A stretch of DNA of 23,526 bases from Fusobacterium_C necrophorum (GTDB lineage: Bacteria > Fusobacteriota > Fusobacteriia > Fusobacteriales > Fusobacteriaceae), in NCBI RefSeq assembly GCF_900104395.1, contig NZ_FMXX01000041.1, one strand, 5' to 3'. Shown here one piece after another: positions 1-6,128 of this stretch (its first letter is position 1; each line of letters begins with the position of its first letter). Made by a program: the position numbers and the translations under genes. The notes under the pieces were generated by a model. It was not told where the DNA came from, made no database searches, and saw nothing but the letters and a program-made list of their open reading frames with translations.

Positions 1-413
1 TCTTCTTCCGCCTTTCTCGAAGCTTCCTCTGCTTCGGCTTGTAATCTTCCTTCTTCCTTCGCTCTTTTTTCTTGTTCCGCTATTCTTTTTTCTGCTTCTT
101 TCAACAATCTTTCTTTTGCCCCGTCATCTTTCCATTTCTTTTCTGCTTCCTGAACCACTTCAGCTACTGCTGCCTCTTCCACCACTTCCGTTGCAACCAC
201 TTCGGCTGCTTTTTTTTCTTCTTCCAATCGCTTTGCTTCTTCTTGGGCTAACTTCTCTAACCTTTCTGCTTCTTTTTTGGCAATTTTTTCTTGTTCTTCG
301 ATCCTCTTTTCCGCTTCCTTCAACAATCTTTCTCTTGCTTCATCTGCATATGAAACTCCTGAAATTAAAAAAATAGCTATTCCTACTTCTAATATCTTAT
401 ATATTTTTCTCAT
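1..413 (-). CDS. secreted Lys/Glu-rich coiled-coil protein, partial (C-terminus beyond the left edge)
   Basis: The minus-strand frame starts at ATG 413 and stays open to the window edge, giving about 137 residues with the C-terminus missing. The first 23 or so residues (MRKIYKILEVGIAIFLISGV...SYA) are a signal peptide. The rest is almost entirely Lys, Glu and Ala with heptad-like spacing, so an extended coiled coil is expected. Two copies of a 20-residue unit (RERLLKEAEKRIEEQEK-like) lie 73 residues apart, separated by an Ala/Val-rich stretch (AAEVVATEVVEEAAVAEVV). It is the third gene in a row of small exported coiled-coil proteins after the FadA-like gene; only 10 bases separate it from the gene upstream, so they are probably co-transcribed. 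In fusobacteria such small secreted genes often precede a large autotransporter adhesin gene, as in the radABCD operon; whether one follows here cannot be seen. Function unknown; a periplasmic or surface structural role is an inference. Confidence 0.75.
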   Translation of the reverse strand, partial: MRKIYKILEVGIAIFLISGVSYADEARERLLKEAEKRIEEQEKIAKKEAERLEKLAQEEAKRLEEEKKAAEVVATEVVEEAAVAEVVQEAEKKWKDDGAKERLLKEAEKRIAEQEKRAKEEGRLQAEAEEASRKAEE

Positions 414-423
414 CTCGACTCTC

Positions 424-954
424 CTATATCTCTGAATTTAAAATTTCTTTGTATTCTTTTACTTCTTTTTCTTCTCTTGCAACACTTCTTACCACTCTTT
501 CATAGAAGTCTACTTTCTCATTTGCCAATTTTTGAGTTGCCTCCAATTTTTCCATTGGTGTTTTTAAATTTTTCTTTTCTTCTTGTGCCAATCTTTCCTT
601 TTCCTTTAGATATTCTGCTATTAATTTATCTTTTGAATCTCCCATTTTTGTTACATCTACTTCTTCCCCCGTAACCATAGCTTCTGGACCTATAATCGGC
701 TCTCCCGTTCTTTTTCTTGCTGCTTCTATAGCTTTTTGCTTCTCTTTTTCTTCTTCTTCTGCTAACTTAGCTGCTTTTCTTTCTTCCTCTAAGATTTTTG
801 CCCTCTCTTTCTCTTCTTTTTCTATTCTCTTTCTTACATTTTCTAAAAGCTTTTGAGCTTCTTTTCTGCCAGCTTCATCCAACATATCCCCATTTGAATA
901 GGAAGCCATACTCAATCCTAGTAAAAAAAGTATTAAAAACAATTTTTTCTTCAT
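424..954 (-). CDS. secreted charged coiled-coil protein, function unknown
   Basis: Encodes 176 residues from ATG 954. I chose this start over the in-frame ATG at 972 because a GGGGGA ribosome site sits four bases before it and the signal peptide (MKKKLFLILFLLGLSMASYS) then begins at the methionine. The mature protein has a Lys/Glu coiled coil (about residues 25-85), a less charged linker containing GEPIIGPEAMVTGEEVDV, and a second helical stretch rich in Lys and Glu ending in EYKEILNSEI. No enzymatic motif, lipobox cysteine or outer-membrane anchor is visible. It starts 11 bases beyond the FadA-like stop codon and is followed after 10 bases by another coiled-coil gene, so it lies inside one transcription unit. 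It resembles the small accessory proteins encoded with fusobacterial autotransporters. This is an inference from layout and composition, not from a recognised family. Confidence 0.8.
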   Translation of the reverse strand: MKKKLFLILFLLGLSMASYSNGDMLDEAGRKEAQKLLENVRKRIEKEEKERAKILEEERKAAKLAEEEEKEKQKAIEAARKRTGEPIIGPEAMVTGEEVDVTKMGDSKDKLIAEYLKEKERLAQEEKKNLKTPMEKLEATQKLANEKVDFYERVVRSVAREEKEVKEYKEILNSEI

Positions 955-964
955 TTTTCCCCCT

Positions 965-1342
965 TTATTCACTCATAATATTTATTAACTTTTCTAATTC
1001 TGTAATTTTTCCTTCTCTTTCAGCTATTGCAGCTTCCAACTTCTTATAATATTCTTCATATCTTTTTGCTAATTTTTTATATTCATCTCTATGCCAACGA
1101 ATTTCTGAATCTTTTCCTAGTTTCGCAAATATTTCTTCTTTGGCAACTTCTCTTTCTTTTAACTTGACTAATTCTTCTTCTAAACTTGATTTTTCTACCT
1201 TAAATTCCTCTAACTTTTCAGCCTCTTTTTGCAATAATTCCTGATATTCAGCATCCATCTTATTTAAAAAATTTAACTCCTGACTATCCAGTCCATAAGC
1301 TGCAATGGACAACAATAAGCAAAATAAAATAACCTTTTTCAT
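965..1342 (-). CDS. FadA-family adhesin
   Basis: Encodes 125 residues from ATG 1342, preceded by AGGGGTGATAGT as ribosome site; an upstream in-frame ATG at 1444 would put 34 extra residues before an obvious signal peptide and is rejected. The signal peptide is about 18 residues (MKKVILFCLLLSIAAYG). The mature part is an all-helical hairpin. The segment MDAEYQELLQKEAEKLEEF near residue 29 matches the LDAEYQNLANQEEARF region of F. nucleatum FadA as I recall it. The C-terminal DEYKKLAKRYEEYYKKLEA matches its QYQDLASKYEDALKKLEA region. Length (125 versus 129) and layout also agree. FadA forms filaments of anti-parallel helical hairpins on the cell surface and binds host cadherins. This copy is more Glu/Lys-rich than FadA itself, so it is a paralogue and its binding partner is unknown. 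It is the first gene of a unit of at least three exported coiled-coil genes. Confidence 0.85.
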   Translation of the reverse strand: MKKVILFCLLLSIAAYGLDSQELNFLNKMDAEYQELLQKEAEKLEEFKVEKSSLEEELVKLKEREVAKEEIFAKLGKDSEIRWHRDEYKKLAKRYEEYYKKLEAAIAEREGKITELEKLINIMSE

Positions 1343-1385
1343 ACTATCACCCCTTAAATTATACAAATTGATTTTATTTTCTACA

Positions 1386-1414
1386 TTAATACCATATTTT
1401 TTATTATTTTTCAA
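1386..1414 (-). promoter_or_regulatory. promoter of the FadA-like operon
   Basis: On the minus strand a -35 box TTGAAA (1409-1414) and a -10 box TATTAA (1386-1391) are separated by exactly 17 bases. They lie 44 bases upstream of the FadA-like start. A second TATAAT lies nearer the gene but has no good -35 element. Confidence 0.55.
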
Positions 1415-1565
1415 TAGTTTCCTTAAGTATTTTTCATTTTTCACTTTACATTACTTCATCTTAACAAAGAAAAAATGAATAGAAAAATAACATTAAAAAA
1501 GCCAATTGAAGTCTCTAAACCTGACATAAAATTGAAGTAAATGATGAATCAAAATTTTTGTGGAT

Positions 1566-1898
1566 TTATTTGAAATTGATTATCCATTTTCCTTTTTGAC
1601 TGCTTCCTTCTCTCTTGATTATGTCATTTTTCTTCATTTTTTCCATGTAAAATTTTATAGTACTGTATTTTTCTTCTAATTTTTCAGCAATCTTTTTTTG
1701 AGAAAAGAAAGGATTTTCTTGAATACTTCTCAAAATTCTTTCTTCTATCTCATTTAACTCATACCCTTCGATAGCTTGGTTAGTAGCTTGGTTAGTAGCT
1801 TGGTTAGTTCGAAACATTACCATAATATCTTCTGATTTTATAGTATATACCGGAAAAGGATTCGATATTTTGACATTCTGGCATATATACCTCCAAGA
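1566..1898 (-). pseudogene. C-terminal remnant of an AlbA_2/COG2865-type ATP-binding transcriptional regulator
   Basis: The minus-strand frame is open from a stop at 1899-1901 down to the stop at 1566 (110 codons). The longest methionine-started form begins at 1823 (85 residues). Before it, the in-frame codons read ISNPFPVYTIKSEDIMVMF, which resembles the strand that precedes the C-terminal domain in COG2865 (RecG-like, AlbA_2) proteins. Next come three tandem TNQA units, a linker habitually seen in that family, and a winged-helix domain (about 55 residues: EIEERILRSIQENPFFSQKK, then AEKLEEKYSTIKFYMEKMKK). The N-terminal nucleotide-binding part is absent. A ribosome-site-like GGAGG with an ATG at 1882 lies upstream but in a different frame that stops after 26 codons. 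I read this as a decayed gene; a short expressed winged-helix protein from 1823 cannot be excluded. Confidence 0.65.
1773..1808. repeat. three perfect 12-bp tandem repeats (AGCTTGGTTAGT)
   Basis: Three identical 12-bp units lie head to tail and encode TNQA three times on the minus strand. Because the unit is a multiple of three, slippage changes the linker length without shifting the frame. Confidence 0.9.
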
Positions 1899-1950
1899 TT
1901 ATTTCTTTTTTCCATTATAACATATTTTTAAGGCAAAAAGAAAAAAAGTG

Positions 1951-1959
1951 TGCTAGAAT
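1951..1959 (+). promoter_or_regulatory. extended -10 promoter for the gene at 2008
   Basis: TGCTAGAAT is an extended -10 (TGn plus TAGAAT), 48 bases ahead of the start codon. No good -35 is visible: TTAAGG lies 20 bases upstream, a poor spacing. Confidence 0.35.
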
Positions 1960-2007
1960 AAGCTCGTAGTTAGCTACAAAAGAGTTTTTATGAGAGGAGC
2001 ATCCACA

Positions 2008-2568
2008 ATGTACTTATTAGATTTTTATCAGAATGAGGAAATAATCGAGGTAGGATTGTTTCCAAGTATAGAAGAAGGGAGGAAATTTGTAAAACAAATA
2101 CCCGGATATGAGATGAAAGAAGAAGAAGGTTTTTTATATGAATATTTTTATCCGGAGTCTTTGCCTGAATATATGGAATTGAGTTTTTCCGGAAATCTAT
2201 TTCCAATGACGAAATATATGTTTTTGGAAACATCAAGGGTGGACATCGTATGGAAAAGTCTCCCTGACTTTTCAAAGACAGGCAACGGAATTGTGGACGG
2301 AGCAACAAGGGTGGATGCATATTCCGTTGATAACAAAGAAGTTTCTCAATATATTCGAAAAAGAGAAGAACAATATGTCAAAGTAAAAGAAATATTGACT
2401 CTCAAGGATATTGAGGTAGAGAGAAGCTTTTTCGGCTCTGAAGACGGAGAAGCTGTTGTTTACCGAAAAAAAGGAACAAAGGATTGGCATTTTTTACTTC
2501 ACATGGACCCTGGCTTTGTAGAAGAAGAAAATATGGAAGCGTTCGTGGAAGAAATGTTGACCGTGTAG
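2008..2568 (+). CDS. hypothetical protein, unrecognised
   Basis: Encodes 186 residues from ATG 2008. A ribosome site GAGAGGAGC lies seven bases ahead, which favours this ATG over the in-frame one at 1990. The product is acidic and soluble, with no signal peptide, transmembrane segment or Cys cluster. It begins MYLLDFYQNEEIIEVGLFPS and has several Tyr/Phe-rich strands (EGFLYEYFYPESLPEYMEL) and a conserved-looking GNGIVDGATRVDAYS segment around residue 95. I do not recognise the family. The size, acidity and position before another orphan gene would fit a small immunity-type or housekeeping orphan protein, but nothing in the sequence settles this. It is followed after 48 bases by a membrane-anchored orphan on the same strand, and both probably end at the terminator at 3079. 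Confidence 0.75.
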   Translation: MYLLDFYQNEEIIEVGLFPSIEEGRKFVKQIPGYEMKEEEGFLYEYFYPESLPEYMELSFSGNLFPMTKYMFLETSRVDIVWKSLPDFSKTGNGIVDGATRVDAYSVDNKEVSQYIRKREEQYVKVKEILTLKDIEVERSFFGSEDGEAVVYRKKGTKDWHFLLHMDPGFVEEENMEAFVEEMLTV

Positions 2569-2616
2569 AAGAAATAAATCTAAAGAAAAATATTAAGTTA
2601 GAAAAGGAAAGAGAAA

Positions 2617-3069
2617 ATGAAGATGAAAAAAAGTAAAAATATGTTGATAGTGATATTGCTGGCAGTATTTACCTTGGTGATTATAGTTTTCTTCTCCATT
2701 TTAGGAGGATTCCATGATAGAAAAACAGTACAATTTTCAACCAAACATCAGGCTGCAGAATATATTGAGAAGGGATGGATTCCCGGCAATATACCGGAGA
2801 ACGCAAAAAATATAATTCTTTATTACGATATAGATACAAATGTAGTAAATGGAAGTTTCCAATCTACGCAAGAATATATTAGTAAATTTAAGGAGAGTTT
2901 GCACGAATCTGAAAAAGAAGAATTTATTCATAAAAAAAGAATCATACATCCTAAATTTAAAAACATCACAGAGTCTTTTTTGAAGAGAGATGTTTCTTTT
3001 TACAAGAATGAAAGCTATCTTTTTGTGATTGAGGAGCATACAATATATTTCTTTAGCTTACATCCATAA
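2617..3069 (+). CDS. membrane-anchored hypothetical protein with a GWIP...DTN motif
   Basis: Encodes 150 residues. Residues about 9-30 (MLIVILLAVFTLVIIVFFSI) form one transmembrane helix after a short Lys-rich N-terminus, so the rest probably lies outside the membrane. The segment AAEYIEKGWIPGNIPENAKN, then YYDIDTNVVNGSF, resembles a motif in small orphan proteins of many bacteria (GWLP, LP, A.NI and DTN elements in that order, as in YbbD-type proteins). I recognise the motif from memory only and its function is not established. The C-terminus (FYKNESYLFVIEEHTIYFFS) looks like a closing beta strand pair. A ribosome site AAAGGAAAGAG precedes the start. It probably shares a transcript with the preceding gene. 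Confidence 0.75.
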   Translation: MKMKKSKNMLIVILLAVFTLVIIVFFSILGGFHDRKTVQFSTKHQAAEYIEKGWIPGNIPENAKNIILYYDIDTNVVNGSFQSTQEYISKFKESLHESEKEEFIHKKRIIHPKFKNITESFLKRDVSFYKNESYLFVIEEHTIYFFSLHP

Positions 3070-3078
3070 CATATTTTT

Positions 3079-3113
3079 AAAGCCGAGTTTAGGTAATTTA
3101 AACTCGGCTTTTA
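3079..3113 (+). terminator. Rho-independent terminator after the two orphan genes
   Basis: A 12-bp perfect stem (3080-3091 with 3099-3110, AAGCCGAGTTTA) closes a 7-base loop and is followed by TTTTATCTT. It lies 10 bases after the stop at 3069. It may also serve the convergent AraC gene, although the minus-strand U-run is weak. Confidence 0.85.
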
Positions 3114-3132
3114 TCTTAGAGCAGCTGGGGTA

Positions 3133-4107
3133 TTATATATTTTTAGCCCTTAAATTTAAATTAAATTTTTTGATTTCACGGGGATAAACACCTTTGTATT
3201 TTTTATAACATGTCGAAAATTTGGAGTGGGAAGAATAACCTACCGCTTCAGCAATCTCTTTAATTTTAAGGTTCGAATTTAAAAGTAAAATTTCAGCAAT
3301 ATTCATTCGTCTTCTTTGTGAATATTCCGTAATACTCATTTGATATTTTTGTTTAAATAACTTTTTTAATTTAGTCCCACTCATCATTGCAATTTTTTCA
3401 AGAACTTTTTGTGAAACAGTTATGGCATAGTGATCGTCAAGATAATTTGCAACATTTTCAAGTGCCTTATCATCATCTAATGAAAGATGAATATTTTTTC
3501 TGCTTAAAAAGGCATCTATCGTGATGCTTAACCATTCTTTTGCTTTTGCTTCAAAAAAGATTTCAGCAGCAGGAGAACTCATTTTACAGTTAAGTATATC
3601 TTTTGCTAAAGATTCCAAGGATTTACTCACAATCGATTTTGTATTGAAAAATATATCGGAGTAATTGATATTCCCTTTATTTTTTAAAGAGTTGAGATAT
3701 TCTTCAATCATTTGCTTTTTAAAATTGATTCCGACACTTAAATAAGGATAATTCCCATGCAATAAAAAGTGATAATTGGTATCTAAATTATCAATATCCA
3801 TAATATATAGAAGATTGGAAGACAGTGTTTGATAAGGATTGAAACTTTCGCCGTTTGCCGTGATTAAATAGGAAGAACAAAAAGACATAAAATAACTCAT
3901 GTTTGGAAAGTTGTTTTGAGTAAAGTCTTTTTTTATAAAGAAATCATGAATATCCACAATGAAATCTTTTGTCTCATAAAACCAATAAATCCCCTCAATC
4001 TCCTCCTTATTAAAATAGAAAGTATGACCTACACTGCAATATTTCTGATTATTTTTACAATCAGTCGCTCCTAAATATGTTTGAACAAATTCATAGTAGG
4101 GCTTCAT
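3133..4107 (-). CDS. AraC-family transcriptional regulator
   Basis: Encodes 324 residues with GGAGG six bases before the ATG. The last 110 or so residues are an AraC/XylS DNA-binding domain with two helix-turn-helix units: QKVLEKIAMMSGTKLKKLFK and IKEIAEAVGYSSHSKFSTCY, followed by the family signature ending YPREIKK. The N-terminal 210 residues would be the ligand-sensing half; I see no specific domain in it beyond an early aromatic, beta-rich stretch. It is transcribed divergently from the ABC/ECF operon with 248 bases between the start codons. This is the usual arrangement for an AraC activator of an adjacent transport operon, such as YbtA with ybtPQ. The ligand is not known; an iron chelate or the transported compound is the natural guess. 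Confidence 0.92.
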   Translation of the reverse strand: MKPYYEFVQTYLGATDCKNNQKYCSVGHTFYFNKEEIEGIYWFYETKDFIVDIHDFFIKKDFTQNNFPNMSYFMSFCSSYLITANGESFNPYQTLSSNLLYIMDIDNLDTNYHFLLHGNYPYLSVGINFKKQMIEEYLNSLKNKGNINYSDIFFNTKSIVSKSLESLAKDILNCKMSSPAAEIFFEAKAKEWLSITIDAFLSRKNIHLSLDDDKALENVANYLDDHYAITVSQKVLEKIAMMSGTKLKKLFKQKYQMSITEYSQRRRMNIAEILLLNSNLKIKEIAEAVGYSSHSKFSTCYKKYKGVYPREIKKFNLNLRAKNI

Positions 4108-4129
4108 ACATTGCCTCCTTATATCCCGT

Positions 4130-4153
4130 TTAGACTTTATCCTTATTAGACTT
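4130..4153. promoter_or_regulatory. direct repeat TTAGACTT, possible AraC-type site
   Basis: TTAGACTT occurs at 4130-4137 and 4146-4153, 16 bases start to start, in the leader of the AraC gene. AraC-family proteins bind direct repeats, usually spaced by about two helical turns, so the spacing is not ideal. Autoregulation is an inference. Confidence 0.25.
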
Positions 4154-4168
4154 ATATGCTCTCTTCAT

Positions 4169-4197
4169 ATTGTAACATAATATTTTAAATGATACAA
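4169..4197 (-). promoter_or_regulatory. promoter of the AraC-family gene
   Basis: On the minus strand, -35 TTGTAT (4192-4197) and -10 TACAAT (4169-4174) are spaced by 17 bases. They lie 62 bases upstream of the AraC start. The Fur-like dyad at 4202 abuts its upstream side. Confidence 0.55.
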
Positions 4198-4201
4198 TTA
4201 T

Positions 4202-4216
4202 AAATAATGATTATTT
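4202..4216. promoter_or_regulatory. Fur-box-like 7-1-7 dyad
   Basis: AAATAAT-G-ATTATTT is a perfect 7-1-7 inverted repeat. It matches the Fur 7-1-7 core (TGATAAT-N-ATTATCA) at ten of fourteen arm positions. It lies in the divergent region between the AraC gene and the ABC/ECF operon, next to the AraC -35 box. AT-rich sequence makes chance dyads common, so this is a candidate only. Confidence 0.45.
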
Positions 4217-4355
4217 CAAGTTATCAGAAAAACAAATATAGAAGAAATAAAACTAAATGGGATAACTATATTTTTTATCAGCAAACATATAGAATTTTAT
4301 TTTAACTTTTTAACTTGATAAACGAAATCATGTGTGAAGGAAAGAGGTGGCTCAT

Positions 4356-6128
4356 ATGAAAAAAGAAAAGAAAAAAACATCCATTCTAAAAAGATTGATG
4401 CCCTATGCAGGACAGAAAGGGTATATGCTTTATTTAGCAATGATGTTATCCGGAATTTCCGGAATAATGGTGCTGATGCCTATGCTATATATACATAAAA
4501 TCATAAAAAGTATAATCCTTAACAAGGTTGTAGATGTTGTAATGATAAAACAATATGCCGTTTCAGCTGCATTATTTGCAGCGATTGGTCTCTTGTTATA
4601 TACTTTCGCCCTTATCGTATCTCATATTTTTGCATTTGAAGTGGAAGATAATATCATAAAAATCAATGTAGAAAAAATGATGAAAAAACCTTTGGGATAT
4701 TTTCTAAATAGAGAGAGCGGAAAAATCAGAAATGTGATTGTAGATGGAGCTTCTCAGACTCACAGTTTTTTAGCTCATCAACTACCTGATATGGCTATGT
4801 CTGTAATTTCTCCGCTTATTCTTTTAGGGCTTTTTTTATACTTTGATTGGAGACTGGGAGTGGCAAGTCTGATTCCTCTCATAATTTCTATGGGACTTAT
4901 GGCAACGATGATGACCGAAGAAATGAAAAAAGAGAGAGAGAAATATTTTGAAGATCTTGCAAATTTATCCGCCGAAACGGTTGAATATGTAAGAGGAATC
5001 CCCGTTGTAAAAACATTTGCACAAAGCGTTGAAAGCTTTCAACGACTGCATTCTTTGATTATCCGCTTAAAGGAAACGGTGATGAAACTTACCGTTATGT
5101 ATAGAAATAAAATGTCTCTATATGAAGCGATTACGGCATCTACAGCATTTTTCCTGGTCCCTGTGGCAATCCTGTTGATAGGCAGAGGAGAAGAGATTCG
5201 TACGGTCTTAGGGAACTCCATTATTTACCTATTACTCGGTCCGACTTTCGGTATGTTTATCATGAGAAGCACAACCATTACACAATTCAGTTTTTTTGCA
5301 ACAACAGCTCTGGATAACATTGACAATATATTGGATTATGAAGAACTGTCTTATGGAGAAAAACAGGACTTTAGTGAAGGATTGGAGTTTAAAAATGTGT
5401 CTTTTTCCTACGGAGATGAAAAAATTCTTGATCAGGTTTCGTTTCGTGTCAATCAAGGAGAAAGCGTAGCACTTGTGGGACCGTCGGGAGGCGGAAAAAG
5501 TACGATAGCAAGGCTTGCAGCGAGATTTTATGATGCCGACAGCGGAGAGGTGTTACTTGGAAAAACCAATATTCAAGAATATGAAAAGACTGCTCTTATG
5601 AAAAAGATTGCATTCGTGTTTCAGGGATCAAAATTATTTAAAATAAGTCTTAAGGAAAATTTGCTGTTAGGAAAGTCGGATGCCAGCGACAAGGAAATAG
5701 AGGATGCTCTTATAAGTTCAGGTTCCAAGGAAATTGTAGATACTCTTGAAAAGGGATTAGAAACAGTTTACGGAACAAAAGGGACCTACTTTTCCGGAGG
5801 AGAGGTTCAAAGACTTACAATCGCAAGAGCATTTTTAAAGGATGCTAAGCTGTTGATTTTAGATGAAGCCACTGCTTTTGCCGATCCGGAAAATGAATAT
5901 ATGATTCAAGAATCTTTTAAGAAACTTGCCAAAAACAGAACGACGCTTATGATAGCACACAGACTCTCAACGGTGGTAAATGCCGACAGAATTCTTGTAA
6001 TCGACAAAGGTAAGCTTGTAGAAGAAGGAACACATGACGAATTACTTCAAAAAGGAGAAGTTTATAAAAAACTTTGGGAAGAATACCAAAGAGCGGTCAA
6101 CTGGAAAATAGGAGGTCAAAATGCTTAG
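4356..6128 (+). CDS. ABC half-transporter (exporter fold), first subunit of a heterodimer
   Basis: Encodes 590 residues from ATG 4356. The ribosome site GAGGTGG is five bases ahead; a GTG start nine bases upstream would overlap it and is rejected. The N-terminal half (about residues 20-300) is a six-helix type IV ABC membrane domain, with the coupling segment SAETVEYVRGIPVVKTFAQS near residue 210. The C-terminal half is the ATPase: Walker A GPSGGGKST (375-383), signature FSGGE (479-483), Walker B LLILDEAT with catalytic Glu504, and the H-loop AHRLST. The signature is FSGGE instead of LSGGQ and the D-loop reads AFADPEN instead of SALD, so this half may contribute a weaker nucleotide site. The two-gene arrangement and family flavour resemble YbtPQ and IrtAB, exporter-fold proteins that import metallophores. 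Direction and substrate cannot be read from the sequence. Its stop overlaps the next gene by 8 bases. Confidence 0.93.
   Translation: MKKEKKKTSILKRLMPYAGQKGYMLYLAMMLSGISGIMVLMPMLYIHKIIKSIILNKVVDVVMIKQYAVSAALFAAIGLLLYTFALIVSHIFAFEVEDNIIKINVEKMMKKPLGYFLNRESGKIRNVIVDGASQTHSFLAHQLPDMAMSVISPLILLGLFLYFDWRLGVASLIPLIISMGLMATMMTEEMKKEREKYFEDLANLSAETVEYVRGIPVVKTFAQSVESFQRLHSLIIRLKETVMKLTVMYRNKMSLYEAITASTAFFLVPVAILLIGRGEEIRTVLGNSIIYLLLGPTFGMFIMRSTTITQFSFFATTALDNIDNILDYEELSYGEKQDFSEGLEFKNVSFSYGDEKILDQVSFRVNQGESVALVGPSGGGKSTIARLAARFYDADSGEVLLGKTNIQEYEKTALMKKIAFVFQGSKLFKISLKENLLLGKSDASDKEIEDALISSGSKEIVDTLEKGLETVYGTKGTYFSGGEVQRLTIARAFLKDAKLLILDEATAFADPENEYMIQESFKKLAKNRTTLMIAHRLSTVVNADRILVIDKGKLVEEGTHDELLQKGEVYKKLWEEYQRAVNWKIGGQNA

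Noticed and set aside
116..376. Leucine-rich plus-strand frame opposite the partial coiled-coil gene
   Set aside because: It is the complement of a Lys/Glu-rich coding sequence, which always yields Leu/Phe/Ser-rich frames. No ribosome site, and the minus-strand gene explains the region.
1501..1565. Repeated AATTGAAGT in the gap before the pseudogene
   Set aside because: Two short copies in AT-rich DNA without dyad symmetry or promoter context; too weak to call a site.
4260..4300. CTATAT...ATATAG symmetry as the promoter of the ABC/ECF operon
   Set aside because: A TATAGA-like -10 is present but no -35 lies at an acceptable distance. An activator-dependent promoter without a -35 is possible but cannot be placed from sequence alone.
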